Below are positions 1 to 12,477 of a stretch of DNA of 64,000 bases, piece after piece; the first letter of the stretch is position 1; each line of letters starts with the position of its first letter. The position numbers and the translations under genes are program-made. The notes under the pieces are model-generated. The model searched no databases. It was not told the DNA's origin and worked only from the letters and a program-made list of their open reading frames with translations. Source of the stretch: Xylaria sp. FL1777 (taxonomy: Eukaryota > Ascomycota > Sordariomycetes > Xylariales > Xylariaceae); NCBI GenBank assembly GCA_022578965.1, contig MU400699.1:1-64000 (forward strand), read 5' to 3'.

Positions 1-90
1 CATACAGACCTACCTACCCATACAGACCTACCTACCCATACAGACCTACCTACCCATACAGACCTACCTACCCATACAGACCTACCTACC
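1..90. repeat. 18-bp tandem repeat, five exact copies
   Basis: Five head-to-tail copies of the 18-mer CATACAGACCTACCTACC fill bases 1-90. They are followed by degenerate pieces of the same unit to about 155 (CATACAGACCTA recurs near 109 and 133). The array begins at the first base of the window, so its true length is unknown. It carries no reading frame and its role is unknown. Confidence 0.95.
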
Positions 91-2441
91 TACCTACCCA
101 TATTATCCATACAGACCTACCTATCTAGGTAGCCATACAGACCTAGCCATACGTACAAGGATAATCCCACCACCTTCAAGTCCACCACCACCACCACCAC
201 CACTACACCCGTAGAGGCTTAGAAAAGTAGCGGAATTGCTTCATAGTTCAGAACTTTAGCGGAACGTTTTATTGCCTTGGCTCGAATTATTTATTCAAAT
301 TAAACTTTTGTTATGCTGTTCTTTTAGACATGGTTTCGATTTTTTGACATGGTTTCAATTTTTCGTTATGGTTTTAACTTTTAAAATAGTTACTAAATTA
401 AAAGAAATACTATAATTTAAAAGGTACACCAAAATAGTAAGGGTTTCGCATACAAAAGCCTTGTAGCAATAGTATTCAGAGGGCAACAGCCTGTTCACTT
501 TCGTTATAATTGCTGAAAGACTTACGGTCCTGAAAACCCTTGCTGCAAGCATTACGTATACCCCCCCGGGGCGGTAAGGTACCTATTCTTACAACCAACC
601 TACCTACGTAGTAAGTACGTGGGGTACAGTTGCAACTAGGTAGGTAATAACTGAGGAGGCTGGTGAATCGAGAGATAGGTTGGTAGTGGAGATATCTTAA
701 GCGAGTACTTTATACCTAATGGTAGCTGAGGTAGCACACTATAAGACAGGAAGGTATAGCACACAGTATTACCGTACTGTATGTGTACGTAGTTTGATAC
801 TCCTGGTTCGAATCAAAGGTGCTCAGCTAACCTAACATACGATAGGTGCTACTAGGTCAGAATGTAGATGGCATTGGATTAGTACACAGTCAAGAGTTAG
901 GAACCAAACATATACTCTCCTTTCACAATGAAAATTTCAGGAAATATAAAAATAACGGCTTGTTGGTATTTTAGTAATGCCACAAGGTCATAAGTTGCCA
1001 AACAAAGTTGAAGCTGGAGATAGTGTAGGTAGACCAGAAAACTTATGTGACATTCCCTGTCTGTGCAGCCCAATGGACCGCCTGTCAAGTGACAAGACTC
1101 CCGCCCTGATGGCTGATTGGCCACATGGCCTAGGTTGAGCCAACGCATCAACCATGAGAGTGGGGCGTTTCCTTCTCCCCCAGCCAACTCTTTTTTTGGC
1201 CTCTCTCCCGAGATGTGCCCTAACGTATCCCCCCGAGCGACTGGTAGGGACGCTCGCTCTATGAGCCCACCTCTCTCGAACCACAACAATGCCTAACCAG
1301 AGGTCGCCGCCTCACACATTGTAATTCACATTGTAATTTCTAGTGACCGGTATTCCATTCATGCTCTGGAACCCTGGAAGCATGCAGCAGGAATTCCAGT
1401 CCTCTCGAGTTTCTGCATTGCTGGATTTCACACCTGCATGGTTATAAAGATAATGCTATTTGCATACGGCAGAGCACTGAGGTAACCACTTACCTACCAC
1501 TCACCACTCGGTCTCATCCTCGACAAACCACCACCAACACCCGTGGACGCCTAGCAATACCTCACTTTTGGAGCTGGTGCCAGTGGTGCACATTCGGGTA
1601 CTTAGTACCTGACGAGTTGATGAGAGCCGTGTCGACCTCCTCCACTACCACCACCACCTTCTCTCTATCTGGGACACCTCCCGTCGTAGCTAGCCAACTC
1701 ATCCCATCTCACCAAAAATATCCCTCCCTCTCCTTTCACCACTACCAACTTTCTTAGCCGACCTTTGCTCGGAGTGCGTATGCGCATAATACTCGCGCAA
1801 CAATACAGATCGGACACTTGTACGTATTATCCGTTCATTGTTCTTGTCGGTTTAACCATATTCGTAGCTGGCCTTACTGCTGCTGCTGTTGGTGTTCTGA
1901 TTTCCTGTTTGCGCATGCATGAGTTGGGCTCCTGATGTTACTCCTCTCTAAGCTCAGCACACTGTGATGGGATTCTGGTTTTCTAGACTGTACAGTGCTG
2001 AAAAGAGTATCTCAATCCCTCTCAAGGCTTGTTTCCGTGTCGATTCCTCTTATTTCTTCTATCATCCTTCGTCGTTGCTGTCGTTGAAGAGCGAGTGTGC
2101 CTCACAGTGGCTGCCCATGGCTGTGAAGAGGATTCGCTTCCAAATCTCACAGGCTGAGTCGACCTAGCTGACACATCTCAATAACCAGCACAGTTCGATC
2201 ATCTTTATAATTGCATCTTCTGCATATATGCTTTGACGGAATCTCCTATCGCCTAATTGTCGACACCAATTGCAGGTCCTTCTTTGCCTGTGAATTTGGC
2301 TTTCTCTCCGTCGCACCCTACCAGCGCGCCCCAAGCTTTCCACCTCTCAGCAAACCGACCGTGGAGGGACGGGCCTAGGGCTGTGTACAGGTCTAAGGCG
2401 CACATCTCGGACCTGCCAACAATCGCAAAGGCAACAACAAG
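91..2441. other. non-coding interval before the large disordered-protein gene
   Basis: This stretch holds decayed repeat copies, a CCA-rich simple repeat (about 172-206), AT-rich DNA (about 280-450) and TAGGTA-type motifs. The open frames here are short, have no family resemblance and mostly lack ATG starts. The last 400-600 bases probably hold the promoter and 5' UTR of the gene starting at 2442. An AG preceded by pyrimidines near 2273 could be the acceptor of a 5'-UTR intron, but this is not certain. Confidence 0.6.
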
Positions 2442-5400
2442 ATGGGTGTGGACTATAAGAGGGCACCACCACTACCTGCACCCACCGAGTCCGAGTCCTG
2501 TACCGCTCCCACAGAGACAGCCCAATCCGACCTATCCAAAGTCGCCGATGAAGAATCACATTATTCACTGCCAGATGATGGGACGCCGGTGACAATCAGG
2601 ACCCGGGGACATAAATCAAATCGGTCGCAAACCTCATTGCTGATCGAGTACTTTGAAGGCGGCAAGGCGTCACCTAGTGGATCGAGAGCATCAGAACGGA
2701 GGCCAAGTGTTCGCGTGCGGCTGACACCATCCAAGACTCGTGGAAAGAACGATCATATCCAGATTACTGAAACTAGAAGTTCGAGAAAAACTTCACTCTC
2801 CAAGAAAGCGCTTGCAAGTGCCAACCTCCATAGCGAATTAGACTTGACCGATCCTGAAGACGGCCACAGTATGCACTCATACGCTTCTGCAACGGAGGAG
2901 TCCAATGTCTCTCGGAACCCGATTGAGGTGGATATTGACCCTGGATCTGGTCACTCTCGCCGTCGTCGCAAGGTCTCCAGTCCGCTCATACCGGCTGCTG
3001 ACAGCAAGTCGTCCGCCTATATGGGTGGCAATATGTCGGATATCTCTGCCATCCCAACCGATAGCTTCCTTGACGGATCGGGCCCGAGTAACACATTACG
3101 TGACGAGTCCTACGGCTATAGTTCGACCCCACTAGCAAATGTACCTGTCGGGGCTGCTGGTGATAAGATGAACCGCAAGCAACGCAGTGAATACCACGAA
3201 AACGTCACCCATAAGTCAGCCAAACCAGAGAGGAAACACAGGTCAAAAAATAAGACGAGTACTGTCACTGAAAAAGACATTGACTATCGGAGTTCTCCAC
3301 GACGGAAATCCAAAGGGACTCATAAAGAATCCGTTGTTTCAGCCGCAGATTCCAGTGTCCTCTCACAATTAACACCTAGCCATCGATCATATGACTCACA
3401 TGCCTCTTCTAAAATATCTATCAACAACCCGAAGCTCCTCGAGACGGTTGAAGACGCCATTCGTAGGCTCATCTTACCTGAGCTAGATGCGATCAAACGA
3501 GAAAGGAGCCAGCGAGAAACCAAGAGCAAAGATCGAGAGTCGTTATCCAGTCTGACATCGGTATCTCGAGAGGACATAACAGCTGCTAATAAGCGGATTT
3601 CTGTGGATACCAACAAATCAAATAGGTCAAGAGGCCGTGAAGCCAGGAACGATCTATCTCCCCATAGCAGCATTGATCAATTCTCGTATACGGAAGAGGT
3701 GCATGATGACGACGCAACCCCGCATCGCAGTCGTGACCTACTTACGGACGCAGCCCTGGGGGCAGCTGTCGGGGCAGCGGCTTTACGATCTAAATCTCGA
3801 GGCGATGAAAAGCGCCAACGGAGGCGGCGAAGAGCAGAAACACCAAAACGCGAACATGACGAAAAGTTTGAGGACGAAGAAGCAAACCATAAAGTTGAAG
3901 CCCCCATGCCGCTCTCTAGTGAGATCAACCCTTCAGAGATTACCAGGACGTCCATATTGTCAGCTGAGACGGACCGGCCTCATTCTGCTAGTGAACAGAT
4001 GATGCCTGTTCGAGAAGTTGCTAGAGGCGTTGCTTCTATGGAATCTATGGATGATACGACGACCCCAACAAGATCGCCTGTGAATACTTTACAGAACTTG
4101 GGAACCCAGCACGCCAACGTTTCTCACGGCGATCTTCGGGCCCTCCCACGCAAGGGACCGGCACAATACCCGGAGTATGAAGATGAAGGCTTCGATACTG
4201 GATACCCCCCTCACCCTCAAGATGCCTACGATGACGATGAATATGATGAGCCTGGCCATCTCGCCGAGCCTGGTGTGTACGAGGATGATCCTGTATACTA
4301 CGGCTCTCAGGATGTACCAGCTCCACTGCGTTATGTTCCCTATCAACAAGAGAGGCGGGGACTCAGCCCAATCCAAAGCGTTTCTGGGTATACTGAGGGC
4401 GAAAGTGAGATTCAGGGTTATCGTGACTCGCGGGTCACAGCCAGTGATCTATCCTCACCTTCAAAATCGCCACAGCATGATCGAGAGCTTCGTGCACAGG
4501 GCTCTGTGCCAAGCAACATGCGCAGCCGCGAATTCGGTGACGAGGCAAGCAGTGCACTGAGTTCTGGTCTTGGTTATAGAAACACCGTCTATACTGATAA
4601 CAGTGAGCTTGGCCCGGTAACGTCAGGTCAGGCTGTCAAGTTCATTGAGGGCAACCCCGAAGTGGTTCATCAGACTTCTGGTCCCGAATCCGCGGTCGCT
4701 TCACTAATTGACCCTTCTATGATCAGCGGATCTGCTAGTGCTGGGCAAGACTATCGAGACTCACAACTATCATATAATGAAAACATAGAGGGATCACACT
4801 CCAGAGGTGTTAGCCCTGCTAAGCAATCAATGGGCCCCGTGGACCAGGCTACTCGGTCACCATCACCTTTGAGGGAGCAGGAAGGCTCAACTACTTCTCA
4901 TCAGTTCGCCGAATATGAGCTCAATGAGTATGGACAAAAGGTCCCCCAATCTACACATCGTCAATCACCGACTACTTCAGAGACTGCAATTACTGCTGCA
5001 GCTCTAAGTCGCGCTGCAGCTGCAGCTTTAAAGAAGCAACATCAAGGGAATGAATCCCCTAGTAATGAGATCACAGGAGAGGAATTCATTCCTGAAGGTG
5101 TCTCACGAAACCGCTCCTTCAAAGAACGAGCCAAGAACGGCTACCGACCAGACACAACGCCACGACATAGCATTGATCGTCTTTACAGTCATGGTCAGCC
5201 GAAGATGGAGGCCAGTGGCTTGCCGGACTTCAGCAACCCAGACCCAGAGTTTGGATATGGCTATGACGATGACCAGCTATCGGTGCAGCGCGCTCCATCT
5301 GCCGCAGATGAGACTCACCCAGACTACACTAATCACTGGCGGGAACAAACCACCCCAACCCAGGAGGCCACTATTGGATTTGATCGCGCCGTGACCCCGA

Positions 5401-7706
5401 CACCAGGCAAGACCGGAGCACCTGGCAGTGGTCGTGGTTTCGGCGTTCTTGATGCTGCTGCCGCTGCAACCATCGCAACAGCTGGAGCGATGGCCGCTTC
5501 GCATAGTAGGCAGCCGAGTCAAGACCAGGATGACGAGTGGCAACGGACGTCGGGCGATAGGAAGAGAGATACACTAGTCACAAACCCGTATGAGGGGGCC
5601 AGCCCGATCGCCAACCTCCCAGGGATTGACGGAAATATGCTCGGCGCGGCCGGCTACGGAGCCAACACCTACAGGGGTGCGTTTCATACAGGTAGTCCTG
5701 GACTGGGAGGCGCTGACGAAGGCTACATCTCGGCAGCTCCTAACGAAGCCCGTGACAATATTAACCTCAGGGGCAAAGATACTGGAAATATTGATGATCC
5801 CTTCTATAGCCCTAAGTATGTCCCTAAAGATTTGGGGCTTAGCGGCATGTCGCAAGGAATGCAAACACCTTTGTTTGATCCTTCCACAGGCTCGGGTATC
5901 GATAGAATCCAGTCTAAAGATATTATTGCCTTGATGGAGCATGTAAGTTCAGAAACTGGTCAAATTCGTTATACAGTTACTAATAGTGTATTTTAGCTTA
6001 TGGTTCGCGATGCCCAGAGGAGTGCTAGAGATACCGAGATATTAGTCACCTTGGTTCGATCTGCGGCCGAGATGCGCAACTCCTTTGATGATATTAAGAA
6101 ATTACTGGCCGATACGGAAGACGCCATTGTCACTGATGTAAATGCTAGCACCGAGAAAACCATCAAGCGCCATCTTGGTGGTCCAAGACCCTTCCCTGGA
6201 AGTAGCGCCAGGTCTGTCCAAGGCAGCTCCCAAGCCGGCACCGAAGATTTACGAGCCAAGAAACGCAATCTGCTGCGGAGAGCACTACAAGGGCTAAGCG
6301 CCAAAGGCACGAGTGATCTTAGCAGAATAGAGGATATGCTCATCCAGCTCCTGACCGACGTGGACGTCCTCAAACATCAAACTGCGGTTCCAGTTGGCAT
6401 GATGAGTACGCGTGCCCCTTCCATAGATAATCTTCAGCCTGAGATCCCGTATGAGCAGGATCGTGGTTATGAACCAGAAGGCAATGCAGGCACATCTACT
6501 GCGAGCCATGCTAGTCAATCAGGACATCTTTCTATCCCTCAGTCTCGAGGACCGTCCATGAGGGCAGCTAGCGAGCGGAAGTTTAGTGATCATCGCATCA
6601 GTACAGTCCAAGAGGATGAAGGCGAATACGAACAAGCTGCTGGAATCACACAGAATCACCCATCCCGGGACCGGATGTTATCACCTACCAGTGATAGACA
6701 GAGAGGCGGATCCGTTCCTTTAGGAACTCCACCTCAGACCTCGCATGGCCACCAACTATCTGCTAGCAGCGAGAATACCCCGCGAACTGCCGAGAGCAAG
6801 AAACATAAATCGAAAGGCTCTTCAGGTTTCTTCCCAAAGATTTCACGCTGGTCCGAGACAACAGCCTCAAGCTTTGGCAAAGCGTTCCGTAGTAGTGGCA
6901 GTTCTCGGAAACAAGAAACCACAGAAGATTTCGTGCAGCAGCCCCCATCTCGCTCTGGTTCTGACCTGGCTGAATTCGATCCCTACCTACAAGATCCTTA
7001 TGGAGATGATAAACTTCACTCAGGCTTCTCAGCGCCTGATCTGCTTCCCCAAGGAATGGATAGTCGTGCCACACCTGGATTTAGCCAACAAACAACAGTA
7101 TCCATGACCTATGCCACCCCCGAGGATCCTAAATATCGGGCTCATCGCGACTCGCTCAATCTGCAACACCCACAGCCTCGACCTGGACAGACGGAGCGGT
7201 TTAGGACCGCGCTAGAAACATCCGCTGCAGATTACGACTCACCTATGTCCCCTAGATCAGCCGATTGGGCCAGATCTGACACATCACTGCACAGATTCCC
7301 GCAACAACATACCAACCGTTATAGTGATAACAGTGCTGCCAATGCTGGAGAAGAGTACAATTGGGCTGGGGCAGCCTCACCAGGGTCACAAGGACCCGCA
7401 CGCCCTCCTAAGGAGCCGCTCGATACGCATTCCCTAGGTGCACAGACGCCACCGCAAAGCACGACGGCGAGCAAGCTGCTGCAGAAGCAAGGTAGCCCAT
7501 TACCATACCAAAGCGTCGAGAGTGGCTATGGCACGGCTACTGCGACTCACGTCGGGAGTTACCATTCGGGAAGCCCAAGGTTTGAAAATAAGAATCTGAG
7601 CGGAGCTCTTGGCCTACCCACTCGACGACCGAGTGGACCCAGAGCTATGACACCGTCACGCAGCGAAGATGGTGAGAAGGATGATCGTCGACGTAAGCGC
7701 GGTTAG
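2442..7706 (+). CDS. very large, mostly disordered protein of unknown function (1736 aa, one intron)
   Basis: Two long open stretches join through an intron at 5943-5996 (donor GTAAGT, branch-like ACTAAT, acceptor TTTTAG). Exon 1 is 2442-5942 and exon 2 is 5997-7706, both in phase, giving 1736 residues. The ATG at 2442 is the first in frame. Nearly all of the protein is polar, with Ser, Arg, Pro and acidic runs, and is predicted disordered. There is a run of five arginines near residue 465. Three Ala/Gly-rich hydrophobic patches lie near residues 430-445, 845-865 and 1000-1020. A compact, likely helical core of about 160 residues spans the splice junction (about 1155-1310). It includes the stretch DTEILVTLVRSAAEMRNSF and looks like the conserved, functional part. 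I do not recognise the family. A scaffold or cortical protein is possible, but nothing in the sequence proves it. Confidence 0.85.
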
Positions 7707-9440
7707 TATATCATGTTTCCTATTTCAACGTCAGCTAAAGCTAACGCCCAATTAGATACCTTCGGCACAGTTGCTAGTCCTTCTAGTGCGTTGAGCCAGG
7801 AGTCCGAGACATTTTAGGAAAAATGCTCAGGATTACTTGACATTATTACGCCTTCGTCGCCGTTTAATGTTGATTTCAAGAATTTAAAATAACGACACCA
7901 CACCTCTACATACGTGGTAGCAAATCTTCGACTTTACATATATTAATTATTTTACCTTTGTTTTTACCGGTCCCGCAATAGACGCTCACTATATTTGCGC
8001 CCTTCAGGCCCGGGAAACATGAATGCGGTCGAAATGTTTATCAACCTACTTAGAGCCTTAAATGTGCTCGGGGACCTCTTAGGTCCCACCATCACACTTA
8101 AAGCGCCTTGACTAATTGAGGCGGTAGAGAATGTGCTCTCGCCAGCCACTATACCCATGCTTCAAGCAATTAAGCATCAGGCTCATATGAAAAGGGAAGG
8201 GTTTTTTCGTATTCCATCGTATTTCGCCATCATTTCCGCTCGTCCCTTGTCTATAGAGATGGATTGCCCCAGCCTAGACGGATGAAAATATCAGCGCACC
8301 AACATTAAACTACCCATGCAAACAACATGACATATTGTTTCGAAAAGGCAAAAAATAAGGAGCGATAGATAGACCACGGCAGACTTTCGCGAAGACGCAG
8401 GGACGTCTTTGCGAATCTCCCCTCTTACGACGATATGACCCGTTGATGGCGATACCGTACTGATTTGAAGAGTTTGACTCTCGGTGGATCGGGGAAATAA
8501 GCAGCATCTGGAAATACCTGTTGTATGTTCGGAATGAAAGTGGCGAAGATATAGCCAACGCTGCGTGCGTAACTTGTATAGGTAGCATTAATAATAAGGC
8601 TTTTGTTACAGCCTTCTTCATCAATTTTGTCTCAAGTATTATGTGCAATCCCTTTACCCTCAACTATATTCGCAAATGCAGCGTTTCTACACCTTATCAC
8701 GATGTCCCATTAACTCCGTAGTCCCGACGACCTGATGGTGCACAACCAAGGGCACAACGTCGAAAAAAGATACTAGCTCTCAACACCATGTAGACCAAGA
8801 CTCCAGAACGATCTCCGGATAACCAACCATACCCACGAAACCAATATTTGCAAGCAAGAAAATTCAAATTTTCGACTAACGGCATTACCATCGCAAACTG
8901 AGTAAGAGCTCAGCACACCGCGGGATTTGTTTAGGATATCCTAGCCGCCCTCCTTCAATACGCCACGGATTCTCTCCAACGTCTCTGTCCACGTAACCGA
9001 GCCCATAGACATGATCCCTAGGGGTGAGTATGAATAATTTAGTCAACTCGGCGCGCAGCTCGGTTTTTTTTTTTTTTTTTTACAACCCTCGTTCATTCGA
9101 ACAAGATTGGTGCATTAGGCTAGCATAAAGACCAGAGCAGACGTGTCTCGCGAAAGCGTCGCAACGAAGCCGGTTGCGGCTTACGTTCCTTTGTCATACC
9201 CAATGTTAGTTCAACGACGTCTCGTTGTCTCCCGCCGTTGCATTGACCGATCTCACCTGGACCTTGTTCGTGTTTTTTATCTGCGCTCTTTGAGAATAGT
9301 CTCTTAGTACTACGATTGTTTTTAGATAGTGCGGACTTGTCTTATGCGTTGTAATCGTAATTTCTTAAATACAGACCTATTTAGTTTCGACCGGATCAAT
9401 ATTGCTTTCTTGACATCGATACAGACTTTACAAAGTGAAA
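7707..9440. other. intergenic, no gene seen
   Basis: About 1.7 kb holding the 3' UTR of the preceding gene, a run of 18 T at 9064-9081 and the promoter of the next gene. The only frames are under 120 codons and lack family features. Confidence 0.6.
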
Positions 9441-10616
9441 ATGGCTGACATGGAACTAATCCCATCTAGTAATGCTCCGGACACATCTCCTCGACTACGT
9501 TGGGTGCAGATGGTGGAGGGACCCGTGGAGGGAACCGACGCTAGACCTCCTAGAACCAAGGGAGATACGGCAAGAAGCACCGTAGACTTCGTCGAAAAGC
9601 CTAATTTTACCACAAGCCATAGTACCGAGACCACGCTTCAAGAGAGATTAAATACACTGAGCCAGGGCCTATCTTTTCCCGAATTCCCAAAGCCTCCTCA
9701 ACGTAGTCCTATTTCAAGTTCGAGTTCGAGTTCGAGTTCGAGTTCAAGCCCTGCCTCTGAGTCTCAAGACCCTGACTTAGTTGAGTACTACTTTGAGCGT
9801 AAGCGGGAAGACCTACAAAATCTGAGGGCAGAGGCACAGACTACCCGCACGATCTGCTTGGAAGCGAAGGCATTCGCCGAGCGACTGGAATATGAAGTCT
9901 TGGAAGCCCCTACGAAGAATATCCCTACGGCCTACGCTGTGGAAAGGCTGTTTTGGTTCGGTAAGTAACTAATGATCTGCGGAGTATTTCCGTTTCTTAG
10001 CACGAAGACCTGTGGCTTACCCCGGATTTTTGTAGTACGACGGGCTATAGAACGGGTCCGGTTTACCGAGCAGCTCCAAGGTTATTTTCACCGACCGTAC
10101 GCCATCAACTCCATACATTCGGAAGTAGCAGAGCGATTGCATTCCTCCAGTGTATGGCACGAGTTCGAAGAGCATTTTGTAGAATATAAGAATATATATA
10201 CTTTTGCCGATCGGGTCCTCAACAAAGCCTACATAGCTCGAGTTGGGCTCGCCCCGGAGGATGAGTTAGGCGAGGAAGCGCAAGGAAAAGGCGTCAAAGG
10301 CGATGGCGGCGACGGTGGTGCCAACGCTGGCGGAAGCAAGCATGTTCCTAAGCCGTCGCCTTCAAAGCCGTCGCCTTCAAAGCCGCACCACGAGCCTCCT
10401 TCCAAGGTGCCGAAGAAGCGCAAGCATACAAAGGCGGCGACATCGGCATTGGATGCGGACGGCCAGGAGGTGTTTACCTTGGAAGTCCACAGGGAGCTTA
10501 GGTCTTTGAAAAAGCAGAAGAAGCAGAAGGAAACGTCGAAAGAGAAGCAGAAGCAGAAGGAAACGCCGAGAGAGAAGCTGAAGCTGAAGAAGCCGGCTAA
10601 GAAAGCCGTAAAGTAA
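9441..10616 (+). CDS. low-complexity, lysine-rich orphan protein (366 aa, one intron)
   Basis: Two frames join across an intron at 9961-10035 (donor GTAAGT, acceptor TTTTTGTAG). The junction codon becomes Val and the reading continues into RRAIERVRF. The open frame extends to a GTG at 9435, but the first ATG is 9441 in a good context (GAAAATGG). The N-terminal third is polar with a run of serines encoded by AGTTCG repeats (9717-9746). The middle is a plausible folded helical segment of about 100 residues spanning the junction. The C-terminal third has a KPSPS repeat and then Lys/Gln/Glu repeats such as KQKKQKE, resembling a nuclear or nucleolar tail. I do not recognise a domain, and the repeats suggest fast evolution. 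Function is unknown. The gene call rests on the clean splice and the length of the frame. Confidence 0.65.
9717..9746 (+). repeat. AGTTCG hexamer repeat inside the Ser-rich coding region
   Basis: Four exact AGTTCG units and one with a final A, in frame, encode alternating Ser codons of the orphan protein. Length change by whole units would keep the frame open. Confidence 0.9.
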
Positions 10617-11597
10617 AGTAGGGAAAGAGAGCAGGATCCGGTCACCTTTCAAGGACTCTTGTTGTGCTACCCGATGCCCGCCTTGGGCATTGAGATGGTA
10701 AATATCGGAGTCGGCGCAATATCCTGTGAAGATAGATGTGTTTGTTGATGGGTGCGCGTAAGGGGGGGGTTTCCCTACCTTCATGATTTAGTCAGGCTTA
10801 TCTTTGATTGCAGGAAGGTTTGTCTCTTTACTTGTACTATATGTAGGCGCAATGTTATATACTTAACTATGCATAGCAGCATCGTGATTCTCGTAGCACA
10901 TTCATGCTAGATTTTCATGGTATAGCGTAAACACATCCAGTGAGGCGTGATAATCACGCAACTACTTGCGGAGGAAAACAAATGGGTTTCAGTGTTAATT
11001 GACGTGTCGATAGATTGTTTCAGATATATGATGTATGTTCTAGATGGGTGGCGCCGGGCATGGTGGCTGTCCTCGACTCTATATACAATTGGCTCTGGAT
11101 GCGCGAGACAGTCTCAATGGATCTCAGTTCAGCGCAAGTACGGTCCCGGTGTCTCACCGAACTACGCGTCTGGGTGTAGCACAAGGTGGTGTTCAGCGCG
11201 TTCAGCGCGTTCAGCGCGTGTGAAAATGGGCCACAAGCTGGGTGTTTCCCCTGAGCAATCTTTGCTTTGTGTCCCTTACCTGGCGGACTAGTTCATCCCT
11301 CTCAACAGAACAGATCACCTTAATAGGTCCGCCCACCTTGACTCTCTGCTAACTGCATTTCCCGCTGTCCCTTTTCATCCTTCTTCCACCTTCTCATCAT
11401 TCCTCACTCACCAGCCTTACTCGTTACGATCAATCATCGCGCCATCGCCGCCACGCACGCAGCTAATCGTGCCAGCCCTCAACACCGACATACGACGTTT
11501 CGGCTGAAGAACCTGTCTCTTCCAAGCACCAGCGGCCACATCGTCGATTCCACAGGTTGTCCGACTACGTTTTCTCTGCCCGGGCCATTATTTCACT
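10617..11597. other. intergenic, no gene seen; short GC-rich tandem repeat
   Basis: Nearly 1 kb with no credible frame. A 9-bp unit TTCAGCGCG is repeated three times at 11192-11218. The CT-rich stretch from about 11330 is typical of a fungal promoter or 5' UTR for the F-box gene at 11598. Confidence 0.6.
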
Positions 11598-12095
11598 ATG
11601 TCCTCTACCCTCGCGGTACTGGCAGACCTTGGCGAGCTTTCAAAACTGCCGCTAGAACTCATGTTCATGGTGATGGCATACTTCGACGTTCCCACCGCCG
11701 CCAGGTTCACTCAGGTCAATCGACAAGCACGGTTTCTCCTCTGGTCCGATAAAGACTACCGGCTAGTTCAAGATGGCCTGTTTTCGGAGCTACGCAAAGG
11801 CGCTGATTCTTTCAAGATCGGCCACGTCCCCCTCGAGCATGTCAGCTACCAGACTCTAGCACATACAATATCAGTTGAGAAGTGCACCACATGCGGTCTT
11901 AGCTCCTGTGGTGGATACCTAGATTTGTCCATGGGCCATGCTTACTGCGGGGGTTGTCTCTCAGGGGACATGCGGCCTCGCTGTGTCTGGATGGTATGGA
12001 TTAAACTTCAATTAAATATAACGAAATTTATACAGGAATTGCTACAGATATGTAAAGAATCGCCACAAACATTTATCTCAGGTGCTTTAGACTAG
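11598..12095 (+). CDS. F-box protein, apparently shortened at its 3' end
   Basis: The ATG at 11598 opens a 165-residue frame. Residues about 14-57 match the F-box pattern (LPLELMFMVMAYFDV, then the VNRQAR and W positions), the motif that binds Skp1 in SCF ubiquitin ligases. It is followed by a cysteine cluster (CTTCGLSSC, then CGGC) seen in one group of ascomycete F-box proteins. Such proteins are usually several hundred residues long, so this one looks truncated. At about 11994 the sequence changes abruptly from balanced to AT-rich. A GTATGG donor at 11994 and a TACAG acceptor at 12035 would make a 42-nt in-frame intron, which would remove part of the tail but restore no further domain. Either the gene was cut by an insertion or it is a decayed copy. 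The F-box call is fairly safe; that the gene works is doubtful. Confidence 0.65.
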   Translation: MSSTLAVLADLGELSKLPLELMFMVMAYFDVPTAARFTQVNRQARFLLWSDKDYRLVQDGLFSELRKGADSFKIGHVPLEHVSYQTLAHTISVEKCTTCGLSSCGGYLDLSMGHAYCGGCLSGDMRPRCVWMVWIKLQLNITKFIQELLQICKESPQTFISGALD

Positions 12096-12400
12096 AAACA
12101 TAAAACAGCGGGCTGCGCTTGCTGCAAGCTATACCTTATGTCATGACTAGACTACTTAGGTACCTATACACATATCACAGGCTTACATATATATATGGGA
12201 CACCTCTCCCATGTATACTCCATGGGGATTTTTCCCCTTTTTCAAGCTTTAATCTTGTTAAATACTTACTATAAATAGTAAGGTCTACTATGGGTAGTGA
12301 GGCAATTGAGCATATAAAGTGTGATGTAGAGCAAACATGAACGACAGATTGTGTTTTAGTGAACAACGCCTCCACATGGAAACTTATTCTCCATCCCTGC
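12096..12400. other. AT-rich interval between the F-box fragment and the tRNA genes
   Basis: Markedly AT-rich DNA (TATATATATA near 12188, TTAAATACTTACTATAAATAG near 12256) without a gene. The base composition differs from the F-box exon next to it, as expected for decayed mobile DNA, but no terminal repeats were found. Confidence 0.5.
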
Positions 12401-12472
12401 GGGCTTGTGGTTTAGTGGTATAATACTCCCTTAGCATGGGAGTGGTCCGGGGTTCGATTCCCCGCGAGTCCA
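12401..12472 (+). tRNA. tRNA-Ala (AGC)
   Basis: A full cloverleaf can be drawn. The acceptor stem GGGCTTG pairs with CGAGTCC and includes the G3-U70 wobble pair that alanyl-tRNA synthetase recognises. The anticodon stem CTCCC/GGGAG encloses TTAGCAT, giving anticodon AGC. The T arm is CGGGG-TTCGATT-CCCCG. The discriminator base is A and there is no intron. Confidence 0.95.
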
Positions 12473-12477
12473 TCGTT

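Noticed and set aside
897..1289. 130-codon open frame on the minus strand
   Set aside because: No family features, overlaps another frame on the same strand, and lies in repeat-rich non-coding DNA.
5574..5942. 122-codon minus-strand frame opposite the large disordered gene
   Set aside because: It is a shadow of the real coding frame and has no features of its own.
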